Positions 42,103 through 51,454 of a stretch of 64,000 nucleotides of DNA are shown piece by piece. Within the stretch, counting starts at the first letter, position 1. Every line of letters starts with the position of its first letter. The notes beneath the pieces were generated by a model. The model did not search any database and had not been told where the DNA came from. It saw only the letters and a list, made by a program, of their open reading frames with translations. Source of the DNA: DAOVXM01 sp963746255 (GTDB lineage Bacteria; Chloroflexota; Anaerolineae; Anaerolineales; UBA4823); NCBI GenBank assembly GCA_963746255.1, contig CAVVAJ010000009.1, positions 248,001 through 312,000 on the forward strand. Direction: 5' to 3'. Position numbers and translations under genes: made by a program.

Positions 42103-43243
42103 GTTGTCTGACGAACAGCGCATGTGGCGTGAAGTGGTGCACACTTTTGTTGCTCAGGAAGTAAAACCCAAAGCGCGCGAAGTGGATGAAAAGGCAGCCT
42201 TCAACTGGGAGGCAACCCATAAAATGGGGCCAATGGGTTTGCTGGGTCTATATGTCCCGGAAGAGTATGGCGGCAGCGAGGTGGATGCGATCAGTGCTGC
42301 TATCGCAATCGAAGAACTGGGTTGGGGCTGTGGCAGCACGGCGCTGGCGATCGCTGCCCACAACGGTTTAGGGTGCGCCCCGGTTGCGATGTTCGGGAGC
42401 GAGGAATTGAAACAACTTTTCTTACCTCCTGCAGCCAGCGGTGAAGGAAAACTAGCCGCTTTGGCGCTGACTGAACCTCACGCCGGTTCTGATCTCAAGG
42501 ATGGAGTGATTGTTCAGGCCGTTCTGGATGGCGAAAACTGGATCATCAACGGCAGTAAGATGTGGTGTACAAACGCCAATATCGCAGATTTCATCGTCAC
42601 GCTCGTTCGTACAGACACGCAGCGCAGCTCTAATTCCCTCAGCATGATTGTTGTCCCAACCAATAGCGAAGGGTTAACGATTGCCCCAGCCGAGAAAAAG
42701 ATGGGCTTAAAAGGCTCTCCAACTCATGCAGTCACCTACGACCAGGTAAAGGTCCCAGCAGGATACATAGTAGGTGATATTGGCCATGGTCTGCAGCAAA
42801 GCTTAGAAGTCCTCGATGGTGGGAGGATCAGTATTGGTGCATTAGCGGTGGGATTAGCCCAGGCTGCATTTGAAGAAGCCGTCCGCTATGCACAAGAGCG
42901 GCAAGCCTTCGGCAAACCAATCGCTTATCACCAAGCGATCCAATGGATGCTGGCGGATGCCAATACCGAGATCGAAGCCGCTCGCTGGATGGTATACCGG
43001 GCTGCATGGTTAAAAGACCAGGGCAAACCGTTCGGGAAGCAAGCCGCGATGGGAAAACTATTCGCAACCGAGATGGCGGAGCGCGTCTGCCGAAACGCAA
43101 TCCAAATTCACGGTGGATATGGCTACAGCAGTGAATATCCCGTCGAGCGGATCTATCGCGATGCTAGGTTGATGACGATCGGTGAAGGTACCAGCGAAAT
43201 CCAAAGGATGGTGATTGCCAGGCATATCCTGCAAGGCAATTAA
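42092..43243 (+). CDS. Acyl-CoA dehydrogenase
   Basis: A 383-residue FAD enzyme of the acyl-CoA dehydrogenase family: ALTEPHAGSD and MWCTNANIADF in the middle domain, the FAD-contacting ERQAFGKPI, and QIHGGYGYSSEYPVER in the C-terminal helices. The catalytic Glu sits in YRDARLMTIGEGTSEIQ. It starts alpha,beta-desaturation of acyl-CoA. The ATG at 42092 follows AGGAGGG by 4 nt and gives the usual family N-terminus FELSDEQRMWRE. The partner electron-transfer flavoprotein is not in the window. Confidence 0.95.
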   Translation: MNFELSDEQRMWREVVHTFVAQEVKPKAREVDEKAAFNWEATHKMGPMGLLGLYVPEEYGGSEVDAISAAIAIEELGWGCGSTALAIAAHNGLGCAPVAMFGSEELKQLFLPPAASGEGKLAALALTEPHAGSDLKDGVIVQAVLDGENWIINGSKMWCTNANIADFIVTLVRTDTQRSSNSLSMIVVPTNSEGLTIAPAEKKMGLKGSPTHAVTYDQVKVPAGYIVGDIGHGLQQSLEVLDGGRISIGALAVGLAQAAFEEAVRYAQERQAFGKPIAYHQAIQWMLADANTEIEAARWMVYRAAWLKDQGKPFGKQAAMGKLFATEMAERVCRNAIQIHGGYGYSSEYPVERIYRDARLMTIGEGTSEIQRMVIARHILQGN

Positions 43244-43260
43244 ACCTAGTGCTATTGCAC

Positions 43261-43300
43261 AACTAAAACCTCCGAAAGGTAACGGATGTTTCAGTTTTTA
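43261..43300 (+). terminator. Probable intrinsic terminator
   Basis: Imperfect arms AACTAAAACCTCCG and CGGATGTTTCAGTT enclose AAAGGTAA and are followed by TTTTTA. It closes the C39-like/acyl-CoA dehydrogenase transcript. Confidence 0.6.
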
Positions 43301-43323
43301 ATATTTCCGTCTGTAAGCTTAGG

Positions 43324-43926
43324 TTAGCGCGGTTCCGCGGCTATCGCGGTTGCCTGGTTCAAAAACTGCCAATCATCGGGGGGCCAATAGACAACCTCGG
43401 CCTTGCCAATCACATTCGCAAGCGGTACAGTCCCCCAACTGTGAGAATCAGAAGATGAATTGCGGTTGTCACCTAAGACAAAGAGCGCGTCATCAGGCAC
43501 GTTCCAGGTACCGTGATATCCAGGGGATGCACTGATATATGGCTCATTGAGAGGATCATCGTTGATGTAAACTTCCCCGCTTGTCACGCGCACGGTTTCG
43601 CCCGGAAGTCCGATTACGCGTTTGATATACGGTTCACGGTCCGGATCCGGAGGGTAATGAAAAATGATCACATCACCTCGTCCTGCAGAACCCAATTTAT
43701 ATGCCAACTTATTCACGACGATAAAATCACCCGCATACAACGTAGGCTGCATGCTGATAGATTCGACCCGTATCCGCGCGGAAATGGCGTTGATAGCAAA
43801 AAAAAGCAGCAGCGATAGGACAATGGTTTCCGTGACATCGATTACAAAGCGCCGGAAGCCGCTAGATTTGGTTTTGATGGGCTGCGTATCCGCATTTGGA
43901 TCGACAGCTGGTTCATACAAGTTCAT
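43324..43926 (-). CDS. lepB: Signal peptidase I
   Basis: A 200-residue type I signal peptidase. One N-terminal membrane helix (TETIVLSLLLFFAINAI) is followed by box B with the catalytic Ser in ESISMQPTL, the general-base Lys in YIKRVIGLPGE and GDNRNSSSDS (box E). It removes signal peptides of exported proteins such as those at 10642 and 11838. GAGGA precedes the ATG and a TATAAT -10 box lies at 43951-43946. Gene size is normal for non-proteobacteria. Confidence 0.95.
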   Translation of the reverse strand: MNLYEPAVDPNADTQPIKTKSSGFRRFVIDVTETIVLSLLLFFAINAISARIRVESISMQPTLYAGDFIVVNKLAYKLGSAGRGDVIIFHYPPDPDREPYIKRVIGLPGETVRVTSGEVYINDDPLNEPYISASPGYHGTWNVPDDALFVLGDNRNSSSDSHSWGTVPLANVIGKAEVVYWPPDDWQFLNQATAIAAEPR

Positions 43927-44111
43927 CCGATATCCTCTATAGTCAATTATACAGGTATAGGCGAAAAATCATATAGTATCCTGGTAGTATCTAACAATTC
44001 TCTAATTTGGTGATCAAGAAATGATAACAATAGCAGTGCGGGCATCGCCCTAAACCCTTGTATTTTCATATCTCATATTGGGTAGTTGAGCCGAAAATGA
44101 GATCTAATTGC

Positions 44112-44624
44112 TCAAACAGCTGATTGAAGCTGGTGCCCAGCTTCGGAATCCGGGTCTTCATTCAGCAACTGGACCGCGTGGGGGATGACAGGTATTGCTA
44201 CCTTCAGATTCTCGCACGCTGCCTTGGGGCTCCCAGGCAGATTAATGATGATTGTTCGAGCCCGGATTCCAGCTAATGCACGCGACAACATAGCATGTGG
44301 AGTAAGCTGGAGGCTGGCAGCCCGCATTGCCTCGGCTATGCCAGGAGCAGAGCGCGAAATTACCGCCAGTGTTGCCTCGGGTGTGACATCGCGCGGGCTG
44401 AAACCAGTGCCCCCGGTCGTTAGCACGAGGTCCACATCCCCAGAATCAGCCCATTCAGCCAATTTACTCTTTATATCTGGAAGCTCATCCGGAACGATTT
44501 CCTGATTGGCGACTAGCCATCCTTGCTGTGTAATCAATTTAGCAAGCGCTGGTCCAGACAAATCAGCGCGTTCACCCTGAGAAGAACGATCAGATATCGT
44601 AAGTATAGCAGCCCTAATGTTCAT
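44112..44624 (-). CDS. mog: Molybdopterin adenylyltransferase / MoaB-like
   Basis: A 170-residue MogA/MoaB fold protein with TTGGTGFSPRDVTPEA, the MPT-binding signature. It activates molybdopterin by adenylation before metal insertion, in the pathway that would serve the AOR enzyme elsewhere in the window. MoaB and Mog cannot be separated from the sequence alone; the C-terminal PGSPKAACENL is shared. It ends a minus-strand gene train with the GNAT and PHP genes. Confidence 0.88.
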   Translation of the reverse strand: MNIRAAILTISDRSSQGERADLSGPALAKLITQQGWLVANQEIVPDELPDIKSKLAEWADSGDVDLVLTTGGTGFSPRDVTPEATLAVISRSAPGIAEAMRAASLQLTPHAMLSRALAGIRARTIIINLPGSPKAACENLKVAIPVIPHAVQLLNEDPDSEAGHQLQSAV

Positions 44625-44651
44625 GGAGCTATGTACTCGATGAACGGCAAT

Positions 44652-45083
44652 CTACTTCGAATCATCAATATCCTTGCCGTAAGCAAACAAATCTTCCATG
44701 TTTTTCCAGCCAAGTGATTCGTAAAACTGGATGGCAGCATGGTTATCCTTGGTAACCAGCAGGTAATAGCGGATACAACCCATAGCGCTGAGTCTGCGCT
44801 CAAGTTCGTCCACCAAGCAGCGCGCCACCCCCTGCCTGCGGTACGGCTCAGCGACTGCCAGGTGGTACATCATCCCACGCCGCCCGTCGAAACCGCCAAG
44901 GATAGTCCCGATAATCTGGTTATCTGCTTCAGCTAATAGGAAGAGATCCGGATCACGGGCGACCTTCTTTAGAATCTCCTGGGGTTCATCCGAACGGCGG
45001 AGGTGAATGCCAGGACCCGCTTGGGACCACAGTTTGTAGACTGCATCATAATCGCGATGAAAATCAAACTGACGCAGCTTCAC
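44652..45083 (-). CDS. GNAT-family N-acetyltransferase
   Basis: A 143-residue acetyltransferase. VAEPYRRQGVARCLVDELERRL is the acetyl-CoA-binding motif A, and AIQFYESLGW is motif B. It resembles the YpeA group. Substrate unknown. The start is a GTG at 45083. It starts 7 nt after the stop of the PHP-domain gene, so it is part of the lon-receiver-PHP operon. Confidence 0.88.
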   Translation of the reverse strand: MKLRQFDFHRDYDAVYKLWSQAGPGIHLRRSDEPQEILKKVARDPDLFLLAEADNQIIGTILGGFDGRRGMMYHLAVAEPYRRQGVARCLVDELERRLSAMGCIRYYLLVTKDNHAAIQFYESLGWKNMEDLFAYGKDIDDSK

Positions 45084-45090
45084 CTAGCAG

Positions 45091-46839
45091 TTACTCATCA
45101 TCCTGCCCGACCAATTCCTTCCAAGGACCGTGAATACCATCTTCTGTCACCCCAAAATAATAGTGATACCCCTCAGGAGAGCGCTGGATTAAATCATATC
45201 GTGAGCGCTTATCTTTTTTATCCCGGTTTAACAGGCCAAAATTCCCTTGCCAGGTGATGCTGGCATGGTTAAGGTCGGGCGATAGCTTGTCATACTGTGA
45301 GATGGCATACAGCCACAGACGGCGAGCGGATTTGTGAGTTACATTCTGGACTACATTCCCATTACGCAGATCACGTAGTGTAAAAGATTTCGTACCACCC
45401 CGGTCAGTTGTCGAAACTACTTCGACACCAGTCTTCGGTGAAAATTCGGTATCATCTTCAACCTTTTCGAGTCGGGCTGGGGAATCACCTATAATCCCTG
45501 GCTCAAGGGGTTCTGGTGTACGGGCCAGCTGGCGAGCCGAACCACGTAATACCAGGTCCACGATCTCATCTCGGACTGCCAGGCCTGTTTCGGCTTCGGA
45601 GCGGATATAAATCTTGCTGTCATCAACCGCATAAGGCGGGTCTTCACCCCGTGGTACCAAGATACGGACTACTTTATTGGAATCAGTTGTATGCACATCC
45701 AATGTACACTGCAAGGGTGGGCTGATTCGGTTGCTGATTTCTTTATCCAGTTCAGCTTTAGCACGGTCTGGTTCATTGAGCCCGGTAACTGGTTTTTTAG
45801 GATCAGCATTAAGCCCAACGTAGAGTGTTCCGCCGTTAGTGTTGGCGAAAGCGCAAACATCGGCAATGATCGCATAGCGTTTGCCTCCACGTATCGAAAT
45901 ACCTTCATGGAAATCCTGGACGATATTCGCTCCTTCATCTCGAGCGTTTTGGATGAAATCGTAGGCTTGACCCTGCTGCAGACGATGAGGTTGTGTGCGT
46001 GCAAAGTCATTGCTCTTGAAAAGATCAAATAATGCCTCAAAACTGACTTCGGGGATTAATACCTCAGTCGAGCGGTCACCAACCCCCATAATTTTCTTGC
46101 GCTGTTGGGTAGATACCATATTGTGGGCATCTGACCCCTGGATACAGTGCATACGGCGCGGGTATTCCGGCTTCGTACCATTGAAGAATCCTGCTGTCGT
46201 GCGGCGGCCTTTCTGTTCGAGATCGGTCACTTCCAAAGCGTGTAGGTTGCTATCCTGGGTATATGCGATTTTTGTTTGCCCGCCAAAGGGGAGACCGCGC
46301 ATCGCAACACCATTACTGGAATTCGCATGGGCAGCGATAACCAATCCGCCTTCTTCAGCAATTCGCCGATAGATTGTCAGAACGTCAGAAGTCGCCCCTA
46401 CGGTGGCAGACCCATTATCCAGCTGGTCTCGAGGGATATTCAGGTCAATGAGTAGGTGTTCAATATCCCTGACAGATTTATCCGGGTGAAAGATCCCCAA
46501 AATATGGAAGCCAAAAGTAGCTGTGAATTCGATACCCGGCAGGATGAGGATCTTTTCCCTAAGCCGACGATACTCTTCTAGTTTGCTGCGCTCGTCCGGC
46601 ATGAGCCGGTTCAAACCCTCCAAAAACTCCAGCTGTTCGATCTCATCCCGCATCTGGCGATAGCCAGCCACAGTGTTGTGATCGGTAAAGGCGATAATAT
46701 CCACCCCCCGTGTCTCTGCTTGCTTCAGTATGTCCAGATAAGTGATATTCTTCTGTTGGTAGTCGCTTGAGGCGGGGGTATGAATGTGTAAATCAATAGT
46801 GCTCCACTGCTTCGTGGGGAGAGAACGTTTTTTTGTCAC
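45091..46839 (-). CDS. PHP phosphoesterase fused to an AlbA_2 (Schlafen-type) domain
   Basis: A 582-residue protein. Residues 12-250 are a PHP domain with metal ligands in DLHIHTPAS, FTDHNTV, PGIEFTA and IAAHANSS plus the late GSDAHN. Residues about 305-420 form an AlbA_2 domain (GISIRGGKRYAIIADVCAFANTNGGTLYVG), the divergent DNA/ATP-binding module of Schlafen-like proteins. A unique C-terminal region (LWLYAISQYDKL) follows. The mix suggests a nucleic-acid phosphoesterase, perhaps in repair or defence. GTG start 46839, 3 nt after the receiver gene. Confidence 0.85.
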   Translation of the reverse strand: MTKKRSLPTKQWSTIDLHIHTPASSDYQQKNITYLDILKQAETRGVDIIAFTDHNTVAGYRQMRDEIEQLEFLEGLNRLMPDERSKLEEYRRLREKILILPGIEFTATFGFHILGIFHPDKSVRDIEHLLIDLNIPRDQLDNGSATVGATSDVLTIYRRIAEEGGLVIAAHANSSNGVAMRGLPFGGQTKIAYTQDSNLHALEVTDLEQKGRRTTAGFFNGTKPEYPRRMHCIQGSDAHNMVSTQQRKKIMGVGDRSTEVLIPEVSFEALFDLFKSNDFARTQPHRLQQGQAYDFIQNARDEGANIVQDFHEGISIRGGKRYAIIADVCAFANTNGGTLYVGLNADPKKPVTGLNEPDRAKAELDKEISNRISPPLQCTLDVHTTDSNKVVRILVPRGEDPPYAVDDSKIYIRSEAETGLAVRDEIVDLVLRGSARQLARTPEPLEPGIIGDSPARLEKVEDDTEFSPKTGVEVVSTTDRGGTKSFTLRDLRNGNVVQNVTHKSARRLWLYAISQYDKLSPDLNHASITWQGNFGLLNRDKKDKRSRYDLIQRSPEGYHYYFGVTEDGIHGPWKELVGQDDE

Positions 46840-46842
46840 GTG

Positions 46843-47208
46843 TTATTGTCCTAAAACATGTTGTATATAACCCACAAAATCGTCCGGCATGTAGGGTTTC
46901 AGAATAAAACCATCCGCCCCAGCATCCTGGCTCTGCTGGGTGTATTCGATACCGGATGACATTAATACGGGTGTGTATTGTAAATTTTCATTCGCCTTCA
47001 TCCTAGCAAGCACATCAAAGCCACTGTAGTCCCCCAAGTTGACATCAAGGATCACCAGATCGGGATGTTCATACTCAATTGACCAGAGGACTTGCTCTAT
47101 ACCGCCATCAGCTGCATTTACAGCCACCGAATAGCCCTCCAGCTCCAACAAATGTACCAGGAGCGTCAGCATAATCGGATCATCTTCAATCAGCATAACT
47201 TTTGACAT
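46843..47208 (-). CDS. Single-domain response regulator
   Basis: A receiver-only protein of about 121 residues: acidic pair EDD at the N-terminus, phosphoacceptor in LVILDVNLGDYSG and the conserved KPY lysine. It has no output domain, so it acts by protein contact in a phosphorelay. The start MSKVMLIEDD at 47208 is 4 nt after the lon stop codon; a longer frame reaches 47226 but overlaps lon. It sits between lon and the PHP-AlbA gene. The partner kinase is not evident nearby. Confidence 0.9.
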   Translation of the reverse strand: MSKVMLIEDDPIMLTLLVHLLELEGYSVAVNAADGGIEQVLWSIEYEHPDLVILDVNLGDYSGFDVLARMKANENLQYTPVLMSSGIEYTQQSQDAGADGFILKPYMPDDFVGYIQHVLGQ

Positions 47209-47212
47209 CTTA

Positions 47213-49735
47213 TTATGTAGACACATCTGGTTCCGTTTTCTTGCGCGGTTTACGCTTTGGTTTAGGCGCTGGCTCTAAGGCAGCCTTTAGGACATCATCA
47301 ACCGTCTCTGCAAAGACAAAGTTGATCGATTTGCGGACTTCCTCAGGAATATCCTCGATATCAAGCTCATTGCGGGCGGGAAGAATTATCGTCTCGAGGC
47401 CGGAACGGTGGGCTGCGAGAACTTTCTCTTTGATACCTCCAACCGGCAGCACCTGACCTCGCAGCGTGATCTCGCCAGTCATTCCTACATTGGGGCGCAC
47501 TGGGCAGCCACAAAATAGCGAGACCAGAGCAGTTGCCATCGTTACGCCAGCAGAAGGTCCATCTTTAGGCTGGGCACCAGACGGGACATGCAGGTGAACG
47601 TCGGTATGCTCGAATACTTTGGGATCCAATTTGAGCTGTTCTGCCCGCGAGCGAACATAGGAATAGGCCGCTTGGGCAGATTCCTGCATAACATTACCTA
47701 GCGAACCTGTAATCTGGAAGCCTTTCGTACCTTCCATGCGTGTCGCTTCAATAAAAAGAATATCACCACCAACCGGGGTCCAGGCAAGGCCTGTGGCGAC
47801 GCCGGGAATCGATGTGCGCTCAGCGATTTCTTCATTGCCAAAGTATTTTTGCCGGCCCAAGAATTCCGTTGCTCGTTCAGGTGTCACTTGGATGGCATCT
47901 GTTTTACCTTCTGCAATCCGCGTGACCACTTTACGGCATACGGAACCGATCTCGCGCTCGAGATTTCGCACTCCGGCTTCGCGCGTGTAAGAACGGATGA
48001 TCTTGCGCAAGGCGTCATCGGTGAAGGAAATTTCTTCAGAGCGTAAACCGTTTTCGCGAATTTGGCGAGGTATCAAATACTGCTGGGCAATGGCACTCTT
48101 CTCCCGATCGGTATAACCTGCCAGGTAGATGATCTCCATCCGGTCTCGCAGAGGTCCTGGGACAGTCTCGAGGGAATTGGCGGTGGTGATGAACATCACC
48201 TGGGATAGATCGAAAGCTACTTCCAAATAATGGTCACGGAACTCCACGTTTTGCTCGGGGTCGAGAACCTCTAATAATGCGGAGGCCGGGTCACCGTGAA
48301 AATCATAGACCAGCTTATCCACCTCATCGAGCATAAAGACCGGGTTGCGGTATTCGACGCGGCGGAGAGCTTGTAATATTCTGCCAGGTAAAGCGCCGAT
48401 ATAAGTACGCCGGTGACCACGGATCTCGGCCTCATCACGCATACCACCCAACGAGATCCGCACAAACTTACGCCCCATTGCATGAGCAATTGAGCGCCCG
48501 AGTGACGTTTTCCCTACTCCTGGTGGACCTACGAAACACAAAATGACACCTTCGCGAACGCGGCGGATTTCATCATCTGAATCTGTGGTAAATTCGTCGG
48601 TGCGCTCTATGCGCAATTTGCGCACCGCCAAATACTCAAGAATACGTTCCTTGATATCTCCCAATCCGTAATGGTCCTGGTCAAGCACCTCACGTGCATG
48701 TGAAATATCGAGGTTATCATCGGTAACAACCGACCAGGGAAGCGATACGAGCCAATCTAGGTATGTGCGGATGACACCATATTCCGCTGCGGCAGCTGGT
48801 AATCGAGACAAGCGGTCTAACTCACGCCGGGATTGTTTTTCCGCTTCCTCAGGCATTTCAGCGGCATCAATTTTCTGCCGGAACTCCTCTACCTCGGCAG
48901 CCTGCTCATCTCCTTCCCCAAGCTCCTTCTGGATTGCCTTGAGCTGTTCACGGAGGAAATACTCTCGCTGAACATTTTCAATTTCTGAGCGAGCTTCATT
49001 CTGTATCTTTAATCCAATCTCAAGGACTTCGATCTCACGGACAAGTATCGAAGCCAACTTCTGCAATTTCTCAGTCGTGGAATCTAGCTCGAGCAAGTTC
49101 TGGGCATCGACGAGCTCCATGCGCTGAAAATTTGCGACAGTGTAGGCAGTTTGCAGTGGATCGTCAAGTGCAACAACGGTAGATAACAGCTCGCGGGGGA
49201 TCGAAGGGATCATTTCAGCAATACGCTCGAATTGATCGCGCGCATTGCGCGCTAATGCTTCGATTTCTGCACCTTCTTCAACGGTTTCGGGGGTCAGTTG
49301 AATAGCAGCCTTCAAATAGGGTTCCTGCTGCACATATTCCCCAATGCGGAAACGGGCAATGCCTTGTACAACCAACCGGATAGTGCTGTCAGGTGCTCTG
49401 AACAGCCGGTGGACTTGTGCGACAGTTCCAACCTGAAAGAGATCATCTGGAGCAGGAAGTTCCAACTCGGGATTTTGGGAAGCAATCAAACCAATCAAAC
49501 GGTCTTCACCTGAGACGGCATCATCCACTAATCGAATAGAGCGTTCCTGCCCGATGGTAAGCGGGACAGCGGTTTGTGGGAACACGACCAATCCACGGAG
49601 GGGCAAAATTGGCAATTCTGAAGGGATCTCAGAATCTTCGGCTTCGGGACCTTCGGAGAGTTTTTCTTCTTCGAGTGTCTCGCCATCGTGGTCGATCACT
49701 TGGGGAATTATCTGATCAAAAAATATTTCTTCCAT
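47213..49735 (-). CDS. lon: ATP-dependent Lon protease
   Basis: An 840-residue LonA: substrate-binding LAN domain (LPILPLRGLVVFPQTAVPL), coiled-coil middle, AAA+ Walker A GPPGVGKTS and Walker B MLDEVDK, and the protease domain with the catalytic Ser in PKDGPSAG and Lys in GGIKEK. It degrades damaged and regulatory proteins in the cytoplasm. An acidic stretch of about 40 residues precedes the LAN domain, and a basic KRKPRKK tail ends it. First gene of an operon with receiver, PHP-AlbA, GNAT and mog genes. Confidence 0.97.
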   Translation of the reverse strand: MEEIFFDQIIPQVIDHDGETLEEEKLSEGPEAEDSEIPSELPILPLRGLVVFPQTAVPLTIGQERSIRLVDDAVSGEDRLIGLIASQNPELELPAPDDLFQVGTVAQVHRLFRAPDSTIRLVVQGIARFRIGEYVQQEPYLKAAIQLTPETVEEGAEIEALARNARDQFERIAEMIPSIPRELLSTVVALDDPLQTAYTVANFQRMELVDAQNLLELDSTTEKLQKLASILVREIEVLEIGLKIQNEARSEIENVQREYFLREQLKAIQKELGEGDEQAAEVEEFRQKIDAAEMPEEAEKQSRRELDRLSRLPAAAAEYGVIRTYLDWLVSLPWSVVTDDNLDISHAREVLDQDHYGLGDIKERILEYLAVRKLRIERTDEFTTDSDDEIRRVREGVILCFVGPPGVGKTSLGRSIAHAMGRKFVRISLGGMRDEAEIRGHRRTYIGALPGRILQALRRVEYRNPVFMLDEVDKLVYDFHGDPASALLEVLDPEQNVEFRDHYLEVAFDLSQVMFITTANSLETVPGPLRDRMEIIYLAGYTDREKSAIAQQYLIPRQIRENGLRSEEISFTDDALRKIIRSYTREAGVRNLEREIGSVCRKVVTRIAEGKTDAIQVTPERATEFLGRQKYFGNEEIAERTSIPGVATGLAWTPVGGDILFIEATRMEGTKGFQITGSLGNVMQESAQAAYSYVRSRAEQLKLDPKVFEHTDVHLHVPSGAQPKDGPSAGVTMATALVSLFCGCPVRPNVGMTGEITLRGQVLPVGGIKEKVLAAHRSGLETIILPARNELDIEDIPEEVRKSINFVFAETVDDVLKAALEPAPKPKRKPRKKTEPDVST

Positions 49736-49806
49736 AGGTTAAATGCTGTAAGCGTGCCTCAATATACGTGCAGAACGGATCGGATTGGTTTTTACACTTC
49801 CCTGTC

Positions 49807-50232
49807 TCAATCTTCGACTTGAATTTTGTGCGGGCGTGCGAAGGGCAAGATCACTTTTAAAAAGCCGTTCTTGTAAAATGCTTCAATATTGTTTGGCTCG
49901 ACCGGGTGTGGCAATTCCACTTCAGTAACGAACTCACCGAAAGGTACTTCCATTTGGTGGTAGGCACGTTTCTCGGCTGTATCGATACGCACACCACGGA
50001 TATACAAATAACGGCCATCGAGCATAATGGAGAAATCACTTTCTACCATCCCGGCCACCTCAACCTGCACCACAATGGTGTCTTCCGTATCAAAAACATC
50101 CGTTGGTGGGCGCCAGGCATTAGACCGCCAACGCAATCTAACCCGAGCATCTTCAGAACTGTTGTGCGTAACTTCATAAAAAACATGCCGTCCAGGTTCG
50201 GAAGGACTTGATTTCAGCTCAACCGTTTGCAT
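49807..50232 (-). CDS. Small heat-shock protein (Hsp20/alpha-crystallin)
   Basis: A 141-residue protein with an alpha-crystallin domain: PTDVFDTEDTIVVQVEVAGM, LDGRYLYIRGVR and the C-terminal beta strand AFYKNGFLKVILPFA, with the IxV-type ending HKIQVED. It is an ATP-independent holdase. The ATG at 50232 has AGGAG 7 nt upstream. It lies 71 nt before lon on the same strand, so both quality-control genes may be co-transcribed. No CIRCE element was found. Confidence 0.92.
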   Translation of the reverse strand: MQTVELKSSPSEPGRHVFYEVTHNSSEDARVRLRWRSNAWRPPTDVFDTEDTIVVQVEVAGMVESDFSIMLDGRYLYIRGVRIDTAEKRAYHQMEVPFGEFVTEVELPHPVEPNNIEAFYKNGFLKVILPFARPHKIQVED

Positions 50233-50296
50233 CACACTGCTCCTGAAATTCTCTCAGAAACCCTAATAATTATGAAACAATAAACAAGATTAGCCG

Positions 50297-50821
50297 TCAG
50301 TCCAATGCCCTTCGGGCAGCCGCCAGGACTTCTTCATACTCTGGCTCATTCCCTAGAGCTGGCATGTAGGCTGCGTAGCGGACTACATTCTCTCGATCAA
50401 CAACGAAAATGGCTCGCCGAAGGGTTCGTCTTTCCTTGATCAATACTCCGTAACGCTCACCAAATTCAGCAGTGTAATGGTCAGAGAGCGTGATGACTTG
50501 ATCAACACCAGCGGCAGCACACCAATCTTTGATCGCATATGGCAAGTCCATGCTGACAGTGAGAATGACCACATCCGACCCTAGTCCCGCTGCTTCCTGG
50601 TTGAAACGGCGAGTTTCACGGTCGCAAACCGATGTATGCAGTGACGGTAGAGCGGCGATAATTCGCACTTTTCCGGATGTGCTCGCTAAACCGTGGAAAT
50701 CTGTCCAATCCACAGTATGGGTAGTAAACTCCGGCGCTCGCTCCCCCGGCTGCACATTATCTCCGATTATCGTAACTTCTTGATCACCAATTTTCAATAA
50801 CCCTTTACGTTCTATTCTCAT
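50297..50821 (-). CDS. tpx: Thiol peroxidase (peroxiredoxin)
   Basis: A 174-residue Tpx. PSLHTSVCDRETRRFN contains the peroxidatic Cys, and DLPYAIKDWCAAAGV the resolving Cys. Starting GLLKIGDQEVTIIGDNVQPGERAPEF is family-typical. It reduces hydroperoxides with thioredoxin. It is upstream of hsp20 and lon on the same strand, forming a stress-gene group; the ribosome-binding site is weak. Confidence 0.95.
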   Translation of the reverse strand: MRIERKGLLKIGDQEVTIIGDNVQPGERAPEFTTHTVDWTDFHGLASTSGKVRIIAALPSLHTSVCDRETRRFNQEAAGLGSDVVILTVSMDLPYAIKDWCAAAGVDQVITLSDHYTAEFGERYGVLIKERRTLRRAIFVVDRENVVRYAAYMPALGNEPEYEEVLAAARRALD

Positions 50822-50919
50822 CGATATATATCCGTATTATGGTTGATGTATCTTCCCGGATCTATCAATCATTAGCGATAACGATCAACCAGGTCGAGTA
50901 CATCCATACAATAAATAGG

Positions 50920-50992
50920 CGCCCCCGGCGGGATTCGAACCCACAACCATCTGCTTAGAAGGCAGGTGCTCTATCCATTGAGCTACAGGGGC
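50920..50992 (-). tRNA. tRNA-Arg (anticodon TCT)
   Basis: On the minus strand: acceptor GCCCCTG/CGGGGGC, D arm GCTCAATGGATAGAGC, anticodon loop CTTCTAA with anticodon TCT, T arm GTGGG-TTCGAAT-CCCGC, discriminator G. CCA is not encoded. It lies 6 nt from the end of the next minus-strand gene. Confidence 0.95.
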
Positions 50993-50998
50993 ATTATC

Positions 50999-51433
50999 CT
51001 AGTCCGCACAAGGACGTATCCCTTTGTACACACGTCTACTTGAAAAGGTCCGCAAAACTGTTTGGGGTGGTTTCCGCAATCTTTCACCCAACTCAATCGC
51101 AGAAAGACCGGTATTACCATTAGACAAGAAAATCCTAAAAGCCGCATCGACGAGCGCCGTATGTTCAGTGATGAAGTCATCCTGCTTTGCACAATGTGAA
51201 ATGAGAACATGCTGCAGGCCATCGACGCGCTGAACTTCTGCGGTTTCCGGATCAATCCAATCTACTTTTTTATCTGATTCAAATTCCTCAAAGGCTTCTT
51301 GATGTTCCGGACAGAGAACGCTTCGTAAGTACACTCGCCAGTCCCGGTCATTCTGCCGCCACCAGTCGAAATCAATCCGAAAACAAGTGTCCAGGGATGG
51401 TTTTACGATGCTAAAACGCTTTACTTCACTCAC
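50999..51433 (-). CDS. Conserved-looking protein of unknown function
   Basis: A 144-residue cytoplasmic protein. It starts with RIDFDWWRQNDRDWRVYLRSVLCPEHQEAF and ends with a possible small HTH (LSAIELGERLRKPPQTVLRTF). No family is recognised. The GTG start has AGGAG 6 nt upstream. It is 21 nt downstream of the larger unknown gene and ends immediately before the tRNA, so the transcript may run into the tRNA. Confidence 0.7.
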   Translation of the reverse strand: MSEVKRFSIVKPSLDTCFRIDFDWWRQNDRDWRVYLRSVLCPEHQEAFEEFESDKKVDWIDPETAEVQRVDGLQHVLISHCAKQDDFITEHTALVDAAFRIFLSNGNTGLSAIELGERLRKPPQTVLRTFSSRRVYKGIRPCAD

Positions 51434-51454
51434 TTCCCGCTCCTCTCGAAAGTC

